Assembly (NCBI GenBank): GCA_977006965.1
Contig: OZ345363.1
Location: 372,001 to 436,000, forward strand
Length of the DNA stretch: 64,000 nt
Source of the DNA: Phymatolithon calcareum
Taxonomy: Eukaryota > Rhodophyta > Florideophyceae > Hapalidiales
Direction of reading: 5' to 3'
Shown here: one piece after another, positions 10,814-21,183 of the stretch
Numbering within the stretch: position 1 is the first letter of the stretch
How the letters are laid out: each line of letters begins with the position of its first letter
The notes under the pieces: model-generated
The model's input: the letters and a program-made list of their open reading frames with translations, nothing else
Database searches by the model: none
What the model was told of the DNA's origin: nothing
Position numbers and translations under genes: made by a program

Positions 10814-12953
10814 AAAAAGTACTGCAGCCTCTCGAGCGACAAATCCAATGGCAATATTTCCCCCTCCAGTTGCTCTCGCCCTGCATAGTTCGTGATCTGC
10901 TACCCATTTGCGTCTTCTGGCATCGATTAAGCACAAAGATCGTCCTGCAACAAGCAACATCATTTGAGGATACATGGGTCTTCACATTAAGTGGAATCTT
11001 AACGCGTCCCCATAATGAATGCACGCCCAATATCGACAATTTCGGGACCAAATAACGCAGCCGCTATCTAAAGTGAGAGGGACCTTGACAAACAAGAGAA
11101 CGTCCAATATAGGCTTACTGGCCCTGAAAAAGCGGTTGAAAAATACAACGTTGCCAACTCCAAGCAAATTCGCGGAGAGGCGCCAAACGTGAAGCGTCTC
11201 GGTGCCAACCAACGTCCAAACTCTTTAAGTTTAGCCTCCCTTCAGACTCCGAAACACATCAGCAGATCAACATCTATGTTGGCCTTCATGTGCACGGCTG
11301 CTGATTAGTCCGCCACTCGCCCGAGCAGCACTTGATGGTATTGTCCTGCAGAGTGCCGAATGTCAGGTCTACGGACATGCTCCTTGTGATGTTTGAGAGG
11401 CCACCACAGCTCCACCTAGCAATGACGCCTCCCGTCACAATAACCTAGGAGACGCTATCCCGCGTGCGGGTGCATGCAATACCGGACAGGAAGATCTCGC
11501 TTGGTGGTACTTGATGTCTTGACGGAGAATGAAAAAATTCTGGTTGTCTAAAGAAGGCAAAATCAAGTTTGCGTTTGCGTGTGCTCATGTTCTCGAAAAT
11601 TCTTATTCACCTTTCGCAGTGGAGGCGAGTTGTTCGATAGCATATTGGCAAAAAGCATTTGCACACTTCTCTATGGAGAAGTGTGCATCTGGATCCAGAT
11701 GTCCAACGGGATGACCTGATAACGGTGGAGTGGGACATAAATTTAGCTCAGAATTGCAATCGAGAAACTATTTTAAAAGGTACAGGAGTTGTTTTCCAGC
11801 ATCCCTACACAGGTACATCGTGTTAATGCAACTCTGCATTCCCGCTGCTTAACTCCCTGACAGTAGTAACAACCACGCTCAGTTTTTTTTAAAGACCATG
11901 TGTTTGACATCAGTAAAACTTTTGCAATGTCAAGCTCAGGGTCAATAGTTGGCTCGCATTCTTTCCTGGTGTATAAAAAGTGAAGCAGCTGCCACTGCTC
12001 GCAGATCAGTCAAAATTTGGCCTCATATATGCGGTGCTATTGGGGCAACGCATGGCGGATCTGCCCATCGAGCAAGAGACCGCAACACGTCAATAGACGA
12101 ATTTCGTCAAAAGTAGAGTGGGTGTGAAGGAAAGAGCCCTTGTCCGCTTCATATTCCGAAATATGTAGAACATGTATGTCCTCGAACTCTAGTGTTATCA
12201 GATGGATTAAACAAGAAACGAGGTCAAACATACTACGCCAAAGTTCTCCATGTCGAACTATATGCACCTGCAGCTTCAAACCCTACAGTATGAACTGCCA
12301 TGGCCTCATACAGGAACTTATTCTGCTCGAATCGCAGAGCGACGCATGTCGCGAACACATTCGCACACATCTCCCCGATCTTACTAAGTCAAAAAAGGCA
12401 TTCTCTCCTTACGAAGTATAATAATTTTGACATTTCTACCGAGTCCACTACTGCCTTCAAGTCTCACCAAACAAAAGGACGAGGTTTGGTGCGTTGTTGC
12501 CGGAGCAGGTTTGTTTTGCGTACTGCTGCCTGGGGTGCGGAAATACAGCAAATGGAAGCGAAGAATAGGCTGGAAACCATTCTAATGCAGCCACGAAACC
12601 ATGCCACCGATTCGTTGTTTTTGAATAAAATTCATATCTGTCAGAAACGCATCTGTAACTTACGTTTCTGAGAGCTGTGATTAGTCTGATAATATCTCTC
12701 GCGTATGATACACCCCTTTTAGTGAGCCCAAAACAGATGTGAGTGTACGTAGTGTAAGAGAGAATGGAAGGGCTGAAAAGGTTTGGAATTTTAAGATATT
12801 TCGGCAACGTGTCTGCCGTTCTGACACATACTGACGAAATTAAAAGTTGGCGGCCCCAGCTGTCCATGACAGCATTTTTTTAGAAAAAAATTGATTCAGA
12901 CACCCGAAATAGTAGCAAGCGCCAGTGAGTGGCCGGCAGGGCAGCTACAGCGC
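10814..12953. other. intergenic, no firm gene
   Basis: Mostly featureless. The minus strand at about 12037-12430 has two short protein-like frames (LITLEFEDIHVLHISE; MCANVFATCVALRFEQNK) interrupted by a frameshift. They could be a decayed F-box/LRR relative, but the evidence is too thin for a gene call. Confidence 0.35.
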
Positions 12954-12960
12954 TATATAA
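12954..12960 (+). promoter_or_regulatory. TATA box of the eIF1 gene
   Basis: TATATAA within a GC-richer stretch, 226 bp upstream of the eIF1 start codon and about 90 bp upstream of the 5'-UTR intron donor. Position and context fit a core promoter. Confidence 0.65.
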
Positions 12961-13045
12961 ACCCAGCGCACTCCCGTCGCAACTCTGCCGACAAGTTCTT
13001 CCAACTCCCAACCTCCAAGCCACTTTTCTGCAAAGGCTACAGAGG

Positions 13046-13145
13046 GTAAGTAGCCGCTCACAGCCCTACGCACTCTCGCGCGCAGTCTTCTGGCCATCAG
13101 CGCGGCGTTTTGCTAACTTTGAACCTTGCCTCGTCATTCTGGCAG
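13046..13145 (+). other. intron in the 5' UTR of eIF1
   Basis: Donor GAGG|GTAAGT at 13046, branch-like TGCTAACTT at 13111-13119 and acceptor TTCTGGCAG ending at 13145: 100 bp. Signals match the introns inferred in the glutaredoxin and 52.4-53.4 kb genes. It lies wholly before the ATG at 13180. Confidence 0.8.
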
Positions 13146-13179
13146 TTGCGTCACTTGAACAGTTTCCCGTTCTCTCTTC

Positions 13180-13527
13180 ATGACCGACAAAGATCTTGAA
13201 CTCGGGGGAGTTTCAGCGCCCTTTGATCCCTTTGCCGACGCCGTCGGTGATGACCTCGTGGTAACCAAAGGAATCGTCCACATCCGTCTGCAGCAGCGCA
13301 ACGGTCGCAAGTCTCTGACTACCATTCAGGGTTTGGATGAGAAGTTAGACCTCGGCAAGCTCACCAAGGCTTTCAAGAAGGAGTTCTGTTGCAACGGATG
13401 TGTCGTTGAGAACAAGGAGCTCGGTCGCATCATTCAGCTTCAGGGAGACCAGCGTGAGAAGGTCAAATCCTTCTTGACCGATGAGGAAATTGCTGCCAAG
13501 AAGATGATTAAGGTCCACGGTATATAA
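13180..13527 (+). CDS. SUI1: translation initiation factor eIF1 (SUI1)
   Basis: 115 residues, the usual eIF1 size. After a variable start with the DPFADA motif, the SUI1 fold follows: VHIRLQQRNGRKSLTTIQGL, then FKKEFCCNGCVVENKELG and IIQLQGDQREKVKSFL, ending KMIKVHGI. The basic RNGRKSLT loop and the CNGCV strand are hallmarks. eIF1 binds the 40S subunit near the P site and enforces AUG selection. Start chosen because the family begins a few residues before the DPFAD motif. The 5' UTR contains a 100-bp intron; AATAAA occurs 212 bp past the stop. The neighbouring HisRS gene points toward it on the other strand. Confidence 0.95.
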   Translation: MTDKDLELGGVSAPFDPFADAVGDDLVVTKGIVHIRLQQRNGRKSLTTIQGLDEKLDLGKLTKAFKKEFCCNGCVVENKELGRIIQLQGDQREKVKSFLTDEEIAAKKMIKVHGI

Positions 13528-13738
13528 TCTCACACCTACATAAATCCTGTCTTTGTCGTATGCCGGCTCGCTCGTGAAGCCGTTATCCACATTTCTTGAG
13601 GTTAATTTGTTGTGTATATGCTAGCGAGCGCTGCGAGTCTGTTAACGTTCTCTGTGCATTTGCTTTTTTGAGACATTTGCGATTAGAACTTTGTAGTTAT
13701 CAGTAATGGTTCTTGCTCTCCGGGCAATCCGGAATGCA

Positions 13739-13744
13739 AATAAA
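13739..13744 (+). terminator. AATAAA poly(A) signal of eIF1
   Basis: AATAAA 212 bp after the eIF1 stop, in the gap before the convergent HisRS gene. Motif-based only. Confidence 0.4.
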
Positions 13745-13861
13745 AGAACATTTGTGCTAACGACCATGCCCTCTCACCATTCCCGTGGTCTGATAGAATT
13801 ACGCCTGAGCTATTTATATTAGAAAATTCTAGAGAAGCGCACGACCATCAAAATTGCTCAT

Positions 13862-15186
13862 TCATCCCGGCATCGACCAAGAACGAGTCTCCTCGATTGC
13901 GTCCCCCGTCGAACTAACTACCGATTTGCAAAATTCAACGATATTGTCTAGCTGCACATCATGTTGCTCAAACTCACCAGTTGGGTTGCAACTGTCGATA
14001 ATCTTCATCTTGACTATCCCTGCCTCCACCTCATCTGGTCCCAGTACAATAATAGCTGCAGCACCTGACTTAATCGCGCGGGAAAATTGCTTCCCGAGTT
14101 TTCCGCCATCAAGGCGCGCCACTGCCCGCATACCCTCACGTCTCAGGCTCCGCGTGATATGTCTGGCAACCGCCCCTACCTGACTCTCGCAAAATTCAGC
14201 GCCCTTCCCGACGGGCAGAACAACGATACCATTCTCCATTTCACCGCACACAACCCCGTTCTTCATGTACAGTGAGCCTTCAATGCGATCCAGACCGACA
14301 GCGAACCCAACCCCATCCAACCCGTGTAAATTTGCGTACCGCCCGCCTGCACAGACCGCCCTTTCGCCATCACCGACAAACTCAAATGCGGTGCTTGTAT
14401 AATAGTCTAGTCCACGAACAAGAGTCGTGTCCACTTTGAACTTGATTCCCTCTTCTCCCAGTCTCTCCTTGACAAGTTTAAACCGCTCAATCTCTTTCTC
14501 GTTGAGATATTCTGTCAGACGAGGTGCACCGCGCATGGCATCGACGTCCTCAGAAAGCTTTGAATCCAAAATGCGCATACAGTTGCCGGCATCAAAGCGT
14601 GCACGGGACAGTTCCGAAAGTGCCCAATATCGTGGTTGCAACCACTCGTACAGCGCCGCATTGAACTTAACACGGTCCCTCTTCGAGCCAAGAGTGTTCA
14701 GCACGAGGTTAGCATCAGCGCCGCCAGGCGTATCACGCAGGAACGAGCTCGCAAGTGTAATGACATCGATATCGGCAGTGATCGACCCGTCGCCAACCAC
14801 TTCTACGCCAAGTTGCGTAAACTGACGCAGGCGAAGGCGTTGCGGGCGCTCGTGACGGAACATGGGCCCAGCATACCAGACGCGAGTACCATGCACGGGT
14901 AGCGTTTTCGATACGCCAGTCGCATGGAGAGCACGCATGACACCCGCAGTACCCTCAGGGCGCAGCACGGTATCGTCTGAATTGGCGATGTGGAACATTT
15001 CCGATGATACTACCTCACTTGTCGCACCGAGTGCTGCAGAATATGTTCTTGCCCGTTCAAGAACCGGAGTTTCAACCTCGTGGAATCCAAATACGGAGCA
15101 CAAGGCTGCGAATTGAGACACAAGTGATCGTCGAGCTGCAGCGCCTGCGCCTACAATGTCGCGACACCCGCGCACCGTCCCATGTG
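13862..15186 (-). CDS. histidyl-tRNA synthetase, bacterial/organellar type
   Basis: About 441 residues of class II HisRS are visible. Motif 1 region: FGFHEVETPVLERARTY. Motif 2: RPEGTAGVMRA, then MFRHERPQRLRLRQFTQLGVE. The histidine-A signature is LVRGLDYYTSTAFEF. Motif 3 is VGFAVGLDRIEGSL, followed by a C-terminal anticodon-binding domain (LGKQFSRAIKSGAAAIIVLG). It charges tRNA-His; the short bacterial-type form suggests an organellar role. No in-frame ATG precedes motif 1: the frame begins after an in-frame TAA with only CTG/TTG. A branch-like CTAAC and the acceptor CTTCTAG at about 15190-15187 suggest a 5' exon. A possible one runs 15357-15297, ending at GTATAC, with a compatible phase; this exon is speculative. 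Confidence 0.85.
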
Positions 15187-15821
15187 CTAGAAGCAATTTA
15201 AAGTTTCCCAGGTATTAAAGAATGAGACAGGTTAGATTGTTGCATTGAACCATTTTGTTCAATGGAAGTTTTTCAAATATATGTCCGGCCGTATACTGAC
15301 CCGCTGCCCACCGTCCGCGACACATGTGCAAAACGCGAATTGCATCGTGAAGGGCATCGAGCTAATAATCCGACCTCCTGTTCATATTCCGCGCGTGCAG
15401 TTTGCTGCCCACTTTTGCGCCCGACCGCGCTCAGCAGTTTTTGCCGGGTCGTTCGGGACGCTCGCGGGAAAAGAGATATGAATGTCCAAACTTACCCATT
15501 GCCAAAAGCGCCCCAAAAATATTCTGAGAGAATTGATCTGCCGGATCAGAAAAGGTCTTCGTCACATTGTAAACGACAGGGACTTCTTGTTCCGGCAATG
15601 TTGGCGTAGAATAGTTCCGACGTCGACCCAGGGCCTGCGAGGTCGACATAGAGTCACACGTGTGAAACGTGTCTGTGACACGTATTACAGCGATTTCCAG
15701 GATCCAACGATTTTGTCTGCTGGAACCTATTGTATCGAGTACCCCCATGCTATGGTAACCTCCTGCATCATCTGCGCTACATTATTCGCTCCCAAATCAG
15801 CGAGAGCATCGGCGCGCAAAA

Positions 15822-16595
15822 ATGGCTTCGATTGGAACCGGCTACGATCTGTCATCGACGACTTTCTCTCCAGACGGGCGCGTGTTCCAAATCGAGTATG
15901 CCGCCAAATCGGTGGAGAACTCGGGGACGTGTGTGGGGATCCGTTGCAAGGACGGCGTCGTTCTGGCCGTGGAGAAGATGATTCTCTCCAAGATGCTCGT
16001 ATCGGGGACCGTACGTCGTACACACATAGTGGACAAGCACGCGGCGATCGCTGTATGTGGTCTCATCGCCGACGGCCGCGTCATCGTCAACCACGCGCGC
16101 ACCGAATGCGAACGGTACCGGGACTTTTATGGACGCGATATCCCCGGTCACATCCTCGCCGACCGTCTTGCGCACTTTGTTCATCTGTACACTCTGCACT
16201 GGCACGTGCGTCCGTTTGGCTGTGCCATTCTGCTGTCTGTGTACGGTGATGACGGACCGCAGCTGTACCTCATAGAGCCGAGCGGAATTAGCTATCGTTA
16301 TTACGCCTGTGCATTCGGAAAGGGTAAGCAGGCCGCCCGTACAGAGCTTGAGAAGCTCAAGTTGAACGACAAGGAGGGCAAGCCGGGACTCACGTGCAAG
16401 GAAGCCGTGGATGAGCTGGCTAAGATTATTGTGGGGGTTCATGATGATGGGAAGGATAAGGCGTATGAAATTGAGATGATTTGGGTGTCGGACGAAAGTG
16501 ACAAGAGAGCGCGAATGGTGCCGAAGGATATGGTATTGACGGCGCAAAAGGCGGCAATAGCGGCAGCAGAGGCTGATGACATGGATGATGAATAG
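15822..16595 (+). CDS. 20S proteasome subunit alpha-7 (PSMA3/PAG1 type)
   Basis: 257 residues, normal for the family. It opens with MASIGTGYDLSSTTFSPDG, the alpha-subunit gate signature with YDLS and F-S-P-D-G, then RVFQIEYAAKSVE. GIRCKDGVVLAVEK, RPFGCAILLSVY and LYLIEPSGISYRYYACAFGK are specific to the alpha-7 branch, and the tail is acidic (AEADDMDDE), also typical. It is an outer-ring subunit of the 20S core, cytosolic and nuclear, non-catalytic. The ATG fits the conserved N-terminus exactly and no intron is needed. The gene is divergent from HisRS (about 600 bp) and convergent with ETF-alpha (about 200 bp). Confidence 0.95.
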   Translation: MASIGTGYDLSSTTFSPDGRVFQIEYAAKSVENSGTCVGIRCKDGVVLAVEKMILSKMLVSGTVRRTHIVDKHAAIAVCGLIADGRVIVNHARTECERYRDFYGRDIPGHILADRLAHFVHLYTLHWHVRPFGCAILLSVYGDDGPQLYLIEPSGISYRYYACAFGKGKQAARTELEKLKLNDKEGKPGLTCKEAVDELAKIIVGVHDDGKDKAYEIEMIWVSDESDKRARMVPKDMVLTAQKAAIAAAEADDMDDE

Positions 16596-16800
16596 TTATT
16601 GTGTGTTTGCACTCTTCAAACCTGTAAAAGACAGACAAACTTAAAAATGTTTCACTCACTTGAACAGTGCCGAATTTGATTTTGTTTGTAGTTATTTCGA
16701 TAACTTGAGGTGTTCGCACCGGTTTCACGTGGTGCAACCAGCGGTTTTTCAAAATTGGTTACTTCCTTGCTTTATAAACCTGCCTTCCATCTCACTCGGC

Positions 16801-17838
16801 TCACCCTCCCTTCGCTGCCGAGATCTTTTCAACTCCTTCCTTAATTTTCGGTAAGATTTCAAACAAGTCGCCTACAACCCCGTAGTCCGCAACCTGAAAA
16901 ATGGGCGCGTCGGGATCCTTATTTATAGCTACGATAACCTTAGAATCCTTCATGCCTGCCAAGTGTTGAATTGCACCAGAGATACCGACGCCGATGTACA
17001 ATTCTGGAGCAATGATTTTACCTGTTTGTCCAATCTGCATATCATTTGGACAGAACCCATTGTCAACTGCAGCGCGAGTAGCACCGACAGCACCACCAAG
17101 CGTGTCCGCGAGCTCCTCCAACAATGCAAAGTTCTCCGCATTCTTCATGCCGCGTCCACCGGCAATGACAACCCCAGCGCACGCAAGATCCGGTCGTGCA
17201 CTCTCCGTCCGGTCTGCTCGCACCCAGCGCGAACGAGGATCAGATGCCGCGGGTTCTAGCGTCACAACCTCAGCTTCCTTGCCGCCATCTGCGGCAGGCT
17301 CGAAGTTCGTCGCACGGATAGTGATGACGCGAAGCGCTTCCCGGGTGCGCACGCGCGCGAGCGCGTTACCTGCGTAGATGGGCCGTGTGAAATCGCCGTA
17401 GTCTCCACCCTGCTCACCTATCTCAATGACGTCTGATATGGCAGACACGCGAAGCGAACCGGCGACGCGTGGGAGAACGTTCTTACCGAACGTCGACGCT
17501 GCCGATACAAGATATGCGTAATCGTTCGCCCGCGTCGCCACGGCAGCCGCTACGCCCTCGGCTATTGGTGCCGCGTCTAAGGAGTACACCTTGCGCACGC
17601 CGTCCCAGCTTCTTGCAAGTGTTGCAGCGGCATCGGCATCATTTCCCCCCGCCGCAACTAATACGTCAATTGCTCCACCGCGTGAAGAAACGCATTCAAG
17701 GGCCGCCGTCACTGCACTCGCGGAACCGGAGTCTGCTCCATTTGCCACCACTAATGCATCCGCTGCACGCACTGCAGATGCACTTAGGGAGCGCGAGATT
17801 ACACCGCCATGCCGGCAAAGTGTGCGCAGACCGAACAT
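16801..17838 (-). CDS. ETFA: electron transfer flavoprotein alpha subunit, mitochondrial
   Basis: 345 residues from the ATG at 17838. The frame stays open upstream to 18165, but that part runs into repeat DNA at 18035, so the internal start is preferred. It begins MFGLRTLCRHGGVISRSLSA, a basic Ser/Arg-rich presequence fitting mitochondrial import. The N-terminal ETF fold follows (ALVVANG, VLVAAGGNDAD). The FAD-binding domain near the C-terminus is nearly textbook: GGRGMKNAENF, GATRAAVDNGF, QIGQTGKIIAPELYIGVGIS, AIQHLAGMKDSKVIVAINKD, PIFQVADYGVVGDLFEILP. With ETF-beta it passes electrons from acyl-CoA and other dehydrogenases to ETF-QO. Its promoter must lie within about 200 bp, before the repeat copy at 18035. 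Confidence 0.95.
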   Translation of the reverse strand: MFGLRTLCRHGGVISRSLSASAVRAADALVVANGADSGSASAVTAALECVSSRGGAIDVLVAAGGNDADAAATLARSWDGVRKVYSLDAAPIAEGVAAAVATRANDYAYLVSAASTFGKNVLPRVAGSLRVSAISDVIEIGEQGGDYGDFTRPIYAGNALARVRTREALRVITIRATNFEPAADGGKEAEVVTLEPAASDPRSRWVRADRTESARPDLACAGVVIAGGRGMKNAENFALLEELADTLGGAVGATRAAVDNGFCPNDMQIGQTGKIIAPELYIGVGISGAIQHLAGMKDSKVIVAINKDPDAPIFQVADYGVVGDLFEILPKIKEGVEKISAAKGG

Positions 17839-18125
17839 CACGGTCGCTGAGGTCGGAAGAGGCGATTTCCTCACGGCTCGCAGAACTGCAGGGTTGATCC
17901 AGCGTGCGCGGTATGATATGATTTGTTTCGGATGGAATCGCAAGTTGCGACAGTTCCGTATCTTCCGCAATACAGTAGACTTAGAAGGTTGGTAAAAGAC
18001 CAAATATCTCGCAAACACCAAGAGTTGCGAGCCAAACTCGGGCGTGCCAAAGGAGCTGGAGAGTCCACAGGCGCTATGATTTTTCTTCACAAAGTCGCAA
18101 GAACCAGCAACTTTAATCATGTGAG

Positions 18126-18308
18126 ATTGAATTACGCTCCGCCAAGGGCACACGGGTGTCGCCATGTAGTGGTGTGTCCGCAGTCTCGCGGGAAGCAGTT
18201 ACGCGAGTACCCAAAATGATAGTCAGCTCGAGAACATCTTAGAGGCCCTTTAGATGTGGAGTGCACTTTGTGTACCATTAATAAAATCTCCCCATAAAGA
18301 AAAGAAAA
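18126..18308 (+). mobile_element. family-A element with 11-bp target duplication
   Basis: Flanked by AATCATGTGAG (18115-18125) and AATCATGCGAG (18309-18319). The body includes GCCAAGGGCACACGGGTGTC, AGTTACGCGAGTACCC and TTAGATGTGGAGTGCAC, with tail ATAAAGAAAAGAAAA. Copy 3 of unit X at about 51165 has the uninterrupted site. The same insertion is present in copy 2, so it predates that duplication. Confidence 0.8.
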
Positions 18309-18526
18309 AATCATGCGAGGATTCTCCAATGAAGAAAGCTAACCTGACATCAAAGGCAATCCGCAGAGTATTGGAAATGCTGGACACCGTGACATCCACA
18401 TATCACCAGCAGGAAGTGACTCAATTGTGGAAGATATGGATGTATCTCAGGTTGATCAGTCTCCTCATGCTCGCAATGTATCAAAGGGAAAAGAGCGACA
18501 GCAAATCGATGTCTGCGAAGTCAAGG

Positions 18527-18900
18527 TAAAAAAGCTTAGGAGTGTACAATTTGTACCCCCAGAGCTCAATATAAGCCACAGGCGCACTGAAACAACCCTC
18601 AATCAGCCTGCCGCACAATGTTGCTCTCTGGAAGCAGCTTTTCAAGATGGTTGGTCGAATACGACGCTGTATGCAAGACTTGCTCCGTGGGAACCAAGGA
18701 GATCATGGAGCATCTACTCCTACGCTGTCGTGGACTTACTGTATCTAGACGCCAGACTATTGATAGAGTTGGCACAAGAAGCGTAGAGGATATATGCAAT
18801 GAGAAACCGCTCGAAGTACTCAAATTAGTGAACAATGAGGGGGTGTTTGAAAACCCCGGGCGCTAACTTTAGCTAGCGTGTTCTGCAATAAGGAGAGAAA
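18527..18900 (+). mobile_element. 5'-truncated LINE with target duplication
   Basis: Flanked by GAAGTCAAGG (18517-18526) and GAAGCCAAGG (18901-18910). It carries the LINE C-terminus: CKTCSVGTKEIMEHLLLRC (intact CCHC ribbon), TVSRRQTIDRVGTRS, EDICNEKPLEVL and a stop, then TGCAATAAGGAGAGAAAGAA. The upstream LINE frame is broken by frameshift. The empty site survives at 51581-51603. Confidence 0.85.
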
Positions 18901-19671
18901 GAAGCCAAGGTACACAATGCCGGACATTTACGCAGTCACGGTCCAAGAATTTTTGAACGTCGATTATTGTAAAACTCTGCCAGCAGACGGCCTCAAACGC
19001 CTGAGAGCAAAATTCCAATACGAAGATGGCTCACAGCCGCTGGACTTCCCTCCTGAGAGTATTAGAGGGAAGATCAGCATGCTCAAACAATTGCACAGGA
19101 TGCAATCGCATCTTTCTTAAGATGCAGAGTCCGATTATCTCTTGTTTTCATTGGATAAGCTACTCTCGAGCAATTTGACCGTCTCAGCAGATCGACTTTC
19201 GACAGGGGCTTCATATTTCTGGTCCGGAGCACATTTTGCTATTAGGAATACTTCTAAAATCGGCCTGAGTGCTGCACAACTGAATGAACAGTCCCCTCAA
19301 AATAAAATCCAAGCAACCCAAGATAATCCGGACTGCGTGGTCTGCAACTCCTCCAAAATTTAATGATAATTCAAATTTGTCATTGTGAGTAAAATCTATT
19401 TTATAGAATGAAATTGAATACAAACTCAAAAAGTGTACGTTGATTCATGTCCTCGTGGTAAATTTTCGGAAAATAGAAATCGAAAAATCTCTTTCCCGCA
19501 GAGGGTATCGACGCACGATAGGGCCTCACGGGTAAATTATTTCTCCTGGGTTCACAATACAGTATTGGCACGGAATCCACAAATCTCCAATGTCCTCTCC
19601 CTACAACCTTCCTATACCCCACGGGTGATTCTTTGGGTACACAGTATCAGCACGGCATCCGCACAGCTCCA

Positions 19672-21183
19672 ATGTCCTCGCCCTACAACCTTCGAAGTCA
19701 AGGGCGCCTCGCATCTGATACATCCATACGAAGAAGGCCAATTTCGTCCCGCCCACCCAAGCGACAATGTCTCCCAAAATCAGTCCCCAGTTCATCAAGC
19801 TACCTTGATCTACTGCCACGCGAAGCTTTGGAGAATGTGTTGCGACATGTGAGCAAGAAACCCCGTCTATTGAACTGGAAAAGTTTTATCTCAACGAGAG
19901 ACATATTCGCGCTGTATCGCTTAGGGGGGTCGCTTACCGCTATATGCAAGGAGGTCTTCACAGCAGTCAGCATCTCCGAAGACCATTGGAACAACGGTGA
20001 GCTTGTTCTTCGGAAGATGAACGACTTTCTCATCCTCTTGGACATTGCAGGCTCTTCATTCGAGAAGCTTATGTTTGCTGAGCCATCTGGCCACGTGAGT
20101 GCTCAACATATTGGGCGTACTCTTGCTTCGAAGTGCAACGCCGTGAAAACACTTAATCTGGATGACATTCGTGGCCATGTCCTTTTGGACAAGATTCTCG
20201 AAAAGTGCAGCGCCAAGTTGGAATCTCTTTCTGTGGTAGCAGATCGTCAAGCGAATGTTACTGTTATGGTGCGGCATTGTTCTGGACTTCGTGCACTAGA
20301 AGTATGGAATTGCATGGACGATTTAGACCTCTCTTCTTTGTGGCCTACGGTTGGAAAATCGTTGCGCTGCCTGAAGCTGTGGTTCTTCAATCGATTCGAG
20401 GACGAGGACATCAGGTGCATCCAAACGCATTGCCGAGCTCTTCGAGACGTTAAGATTTCTGAAATAGATACTTCTGAAGCACTTGCAGATTTGTTTGTTT
20501 CATATGGCCGTCAACTTGAATACGTATTTTTTCATAGTGCGAGCCCGGAAATATACAGGCGCGTCGTGAAGGCGTGCCCAAACTTGAGTTGCGTGGCGGA
20601 AGTTTCGGACAATATGCCAGACGTTGCAGAGGCCCTTGGGCCCGCGTTGAAGGAACTGCGATTTTCGCCGAATCTTAGTGATGGACTGAATGATGCGATG
20701 AAGCACTGTGCGAACTTAAAAGAGCTTTGGGTGACCTTACCATTCGAAGATGCGTATCAAATCGCTTCCGACATATTCTCAAGTCGAATGGCACAACTTG
20801 AGGTTCTAGATGTGGGAGGACTATGCATTGATGACCTCGAGAAAATCCTAGACCGGATAGGCAGGAACACTGGAGGGCTTCGTGAATTCTCTTTGTACAT
20901 TGTGTCCCCGCAACCGAAGTCGTTTTGCGGTTTTGTGCAGTCCAATGCGCTTCTGGAGACTGTGAATATTAATTTTTATAGTGATGATGATGTCGAATCA
21001 GGCGCGGTAGTTTCAGTTGTCGTCGATATTCTGGAATCGTTTTCGCCGTGCCCCAACCTGCGTTATTTAAATGTCGACGGAAATGGAGCTATTAACAGCT
21101 TTCAGGACGTGATTAATGCGTGCCGTCCCTTCCGATTCAAGCGCACTTTTCTTACCGTATTTGGTGAAGAGTTGCTTCTATAA
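19672..21183 (+). CDS. F-box-like/LRR protein, family member 1 (intact)
   Basis: 503 residues from ATG 19672, aligned with the starts of the paralogues at 43682 and 56868. Order: MSSPYNLRSQGRL, a basic NLS-like stretch (SSRPPKRQ), an F-box-like segment at about residues 42-105 (LDLLPREALENVLRHV, STRDIFALYRLGGSLTAICK), then 10-12 degenerate LRRs (VKTLNLDDI, LRALEVWNCM, LRCLKLWFF, LKELRFSPN, LEVLDVGGL, LRYLNVDG). It ends FKRTFLTVFGEELLL. Probable SCF substrate adaptor; the target is unknown. Differences from paralogues fall mainly at exposed LRR beta-strand positions. Just upstream (19560-19620) is a second, broken copy of the start region. A 3' flank of about 150 bp is shared with the other copies. 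Confidence 0.8.
   Translation: MSSPYNLRSQGRLASDTSIRRRPISSRPPKRQCLPKSVPSSSSYLDLLPREALENVLRHVSKKPRLLNWKSFISTRDIFALYRLGGSLTAICKEVFTAVSISEDHWNNGELVLRKMNDFLILLDIAGSSFEKLMFAEPSGHVSAQHIGRTLASKCNAVKTLNLDDIRGHVLLDKILEKCSAKLESLSVVADRQANVTVMVRHCSGLRALEVWNCMDDLDLSSLWPTVGKSLRCLKLWFFNRFEDEDIRCIQTHCRALRDVKISEIDTSEALADLFVSYGRQLEYVFFHSASPEIYRRVVKACPNLSCVAEVSDNMPDVAEALGPALKELRFSPNLSDGLNDAMKHCANLKELWVTLPFEDAYQIASDIFSSRMAQLEVLDVGGLCIDDLEKILDRIGRNTGGLREFSLYIVSPQPKSFCGFVQSNALLETVNINFYSDDDVESGAVVSVVVDILESFSPCPNLRYLNVDGNGAINSFQDVINACRPFRFKRTFLTVFGEELLL

Larger units (their letters stand above)
18035..19440 (+). mobile_element. unit X, copy 1 (composite, holds family-A and LINE insertions)
   Basis: A dispersed unit shared with 33848-36320 and 51085-51780. 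It contains CCAAAGGAGCTGGAG, an ORF-like part (IRRVLEML; ISMLKQLHRMQ), a block after TACACAATGCCGGAC, and an end segment GTAAAATCTATTTTATAGAA that recurs at 21660 and 36130. Two other elements are inserted in it. Compared with copies 2 and 3 a stretch near 18475 is deleted. The coding part is not recognised: MREQLLL and FDIQCETDL in copy 3 look like a structured protein, but I cannot name the family. Confidence 0.7.

Noticed and set aside
12037-12430. Minus-strand fragments resembling an LRR protein
   Set aside because: Only two short frames with a shift and no F-box or repeated LxxLxL pattern; too weak for a gene.
12929-13183. 84-codon ORF before eIF1
   Set aside because: It spans the TATA box, 5' UTR and a clear intron of the eIF1 transcript.
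15431-15748. 105-codon minus-strand ORF between HisRS and the proteasome gene
   Set aside because: No in-frame connection to HisRS was found and it overlaps the probable proteasome promoter.
17839-18165. N-terminal extension of ETF-alpha
   Set aside because: It runs into the dispersed repeat at 18035, and the internal ATG gives a proper mitochondrial presequence.
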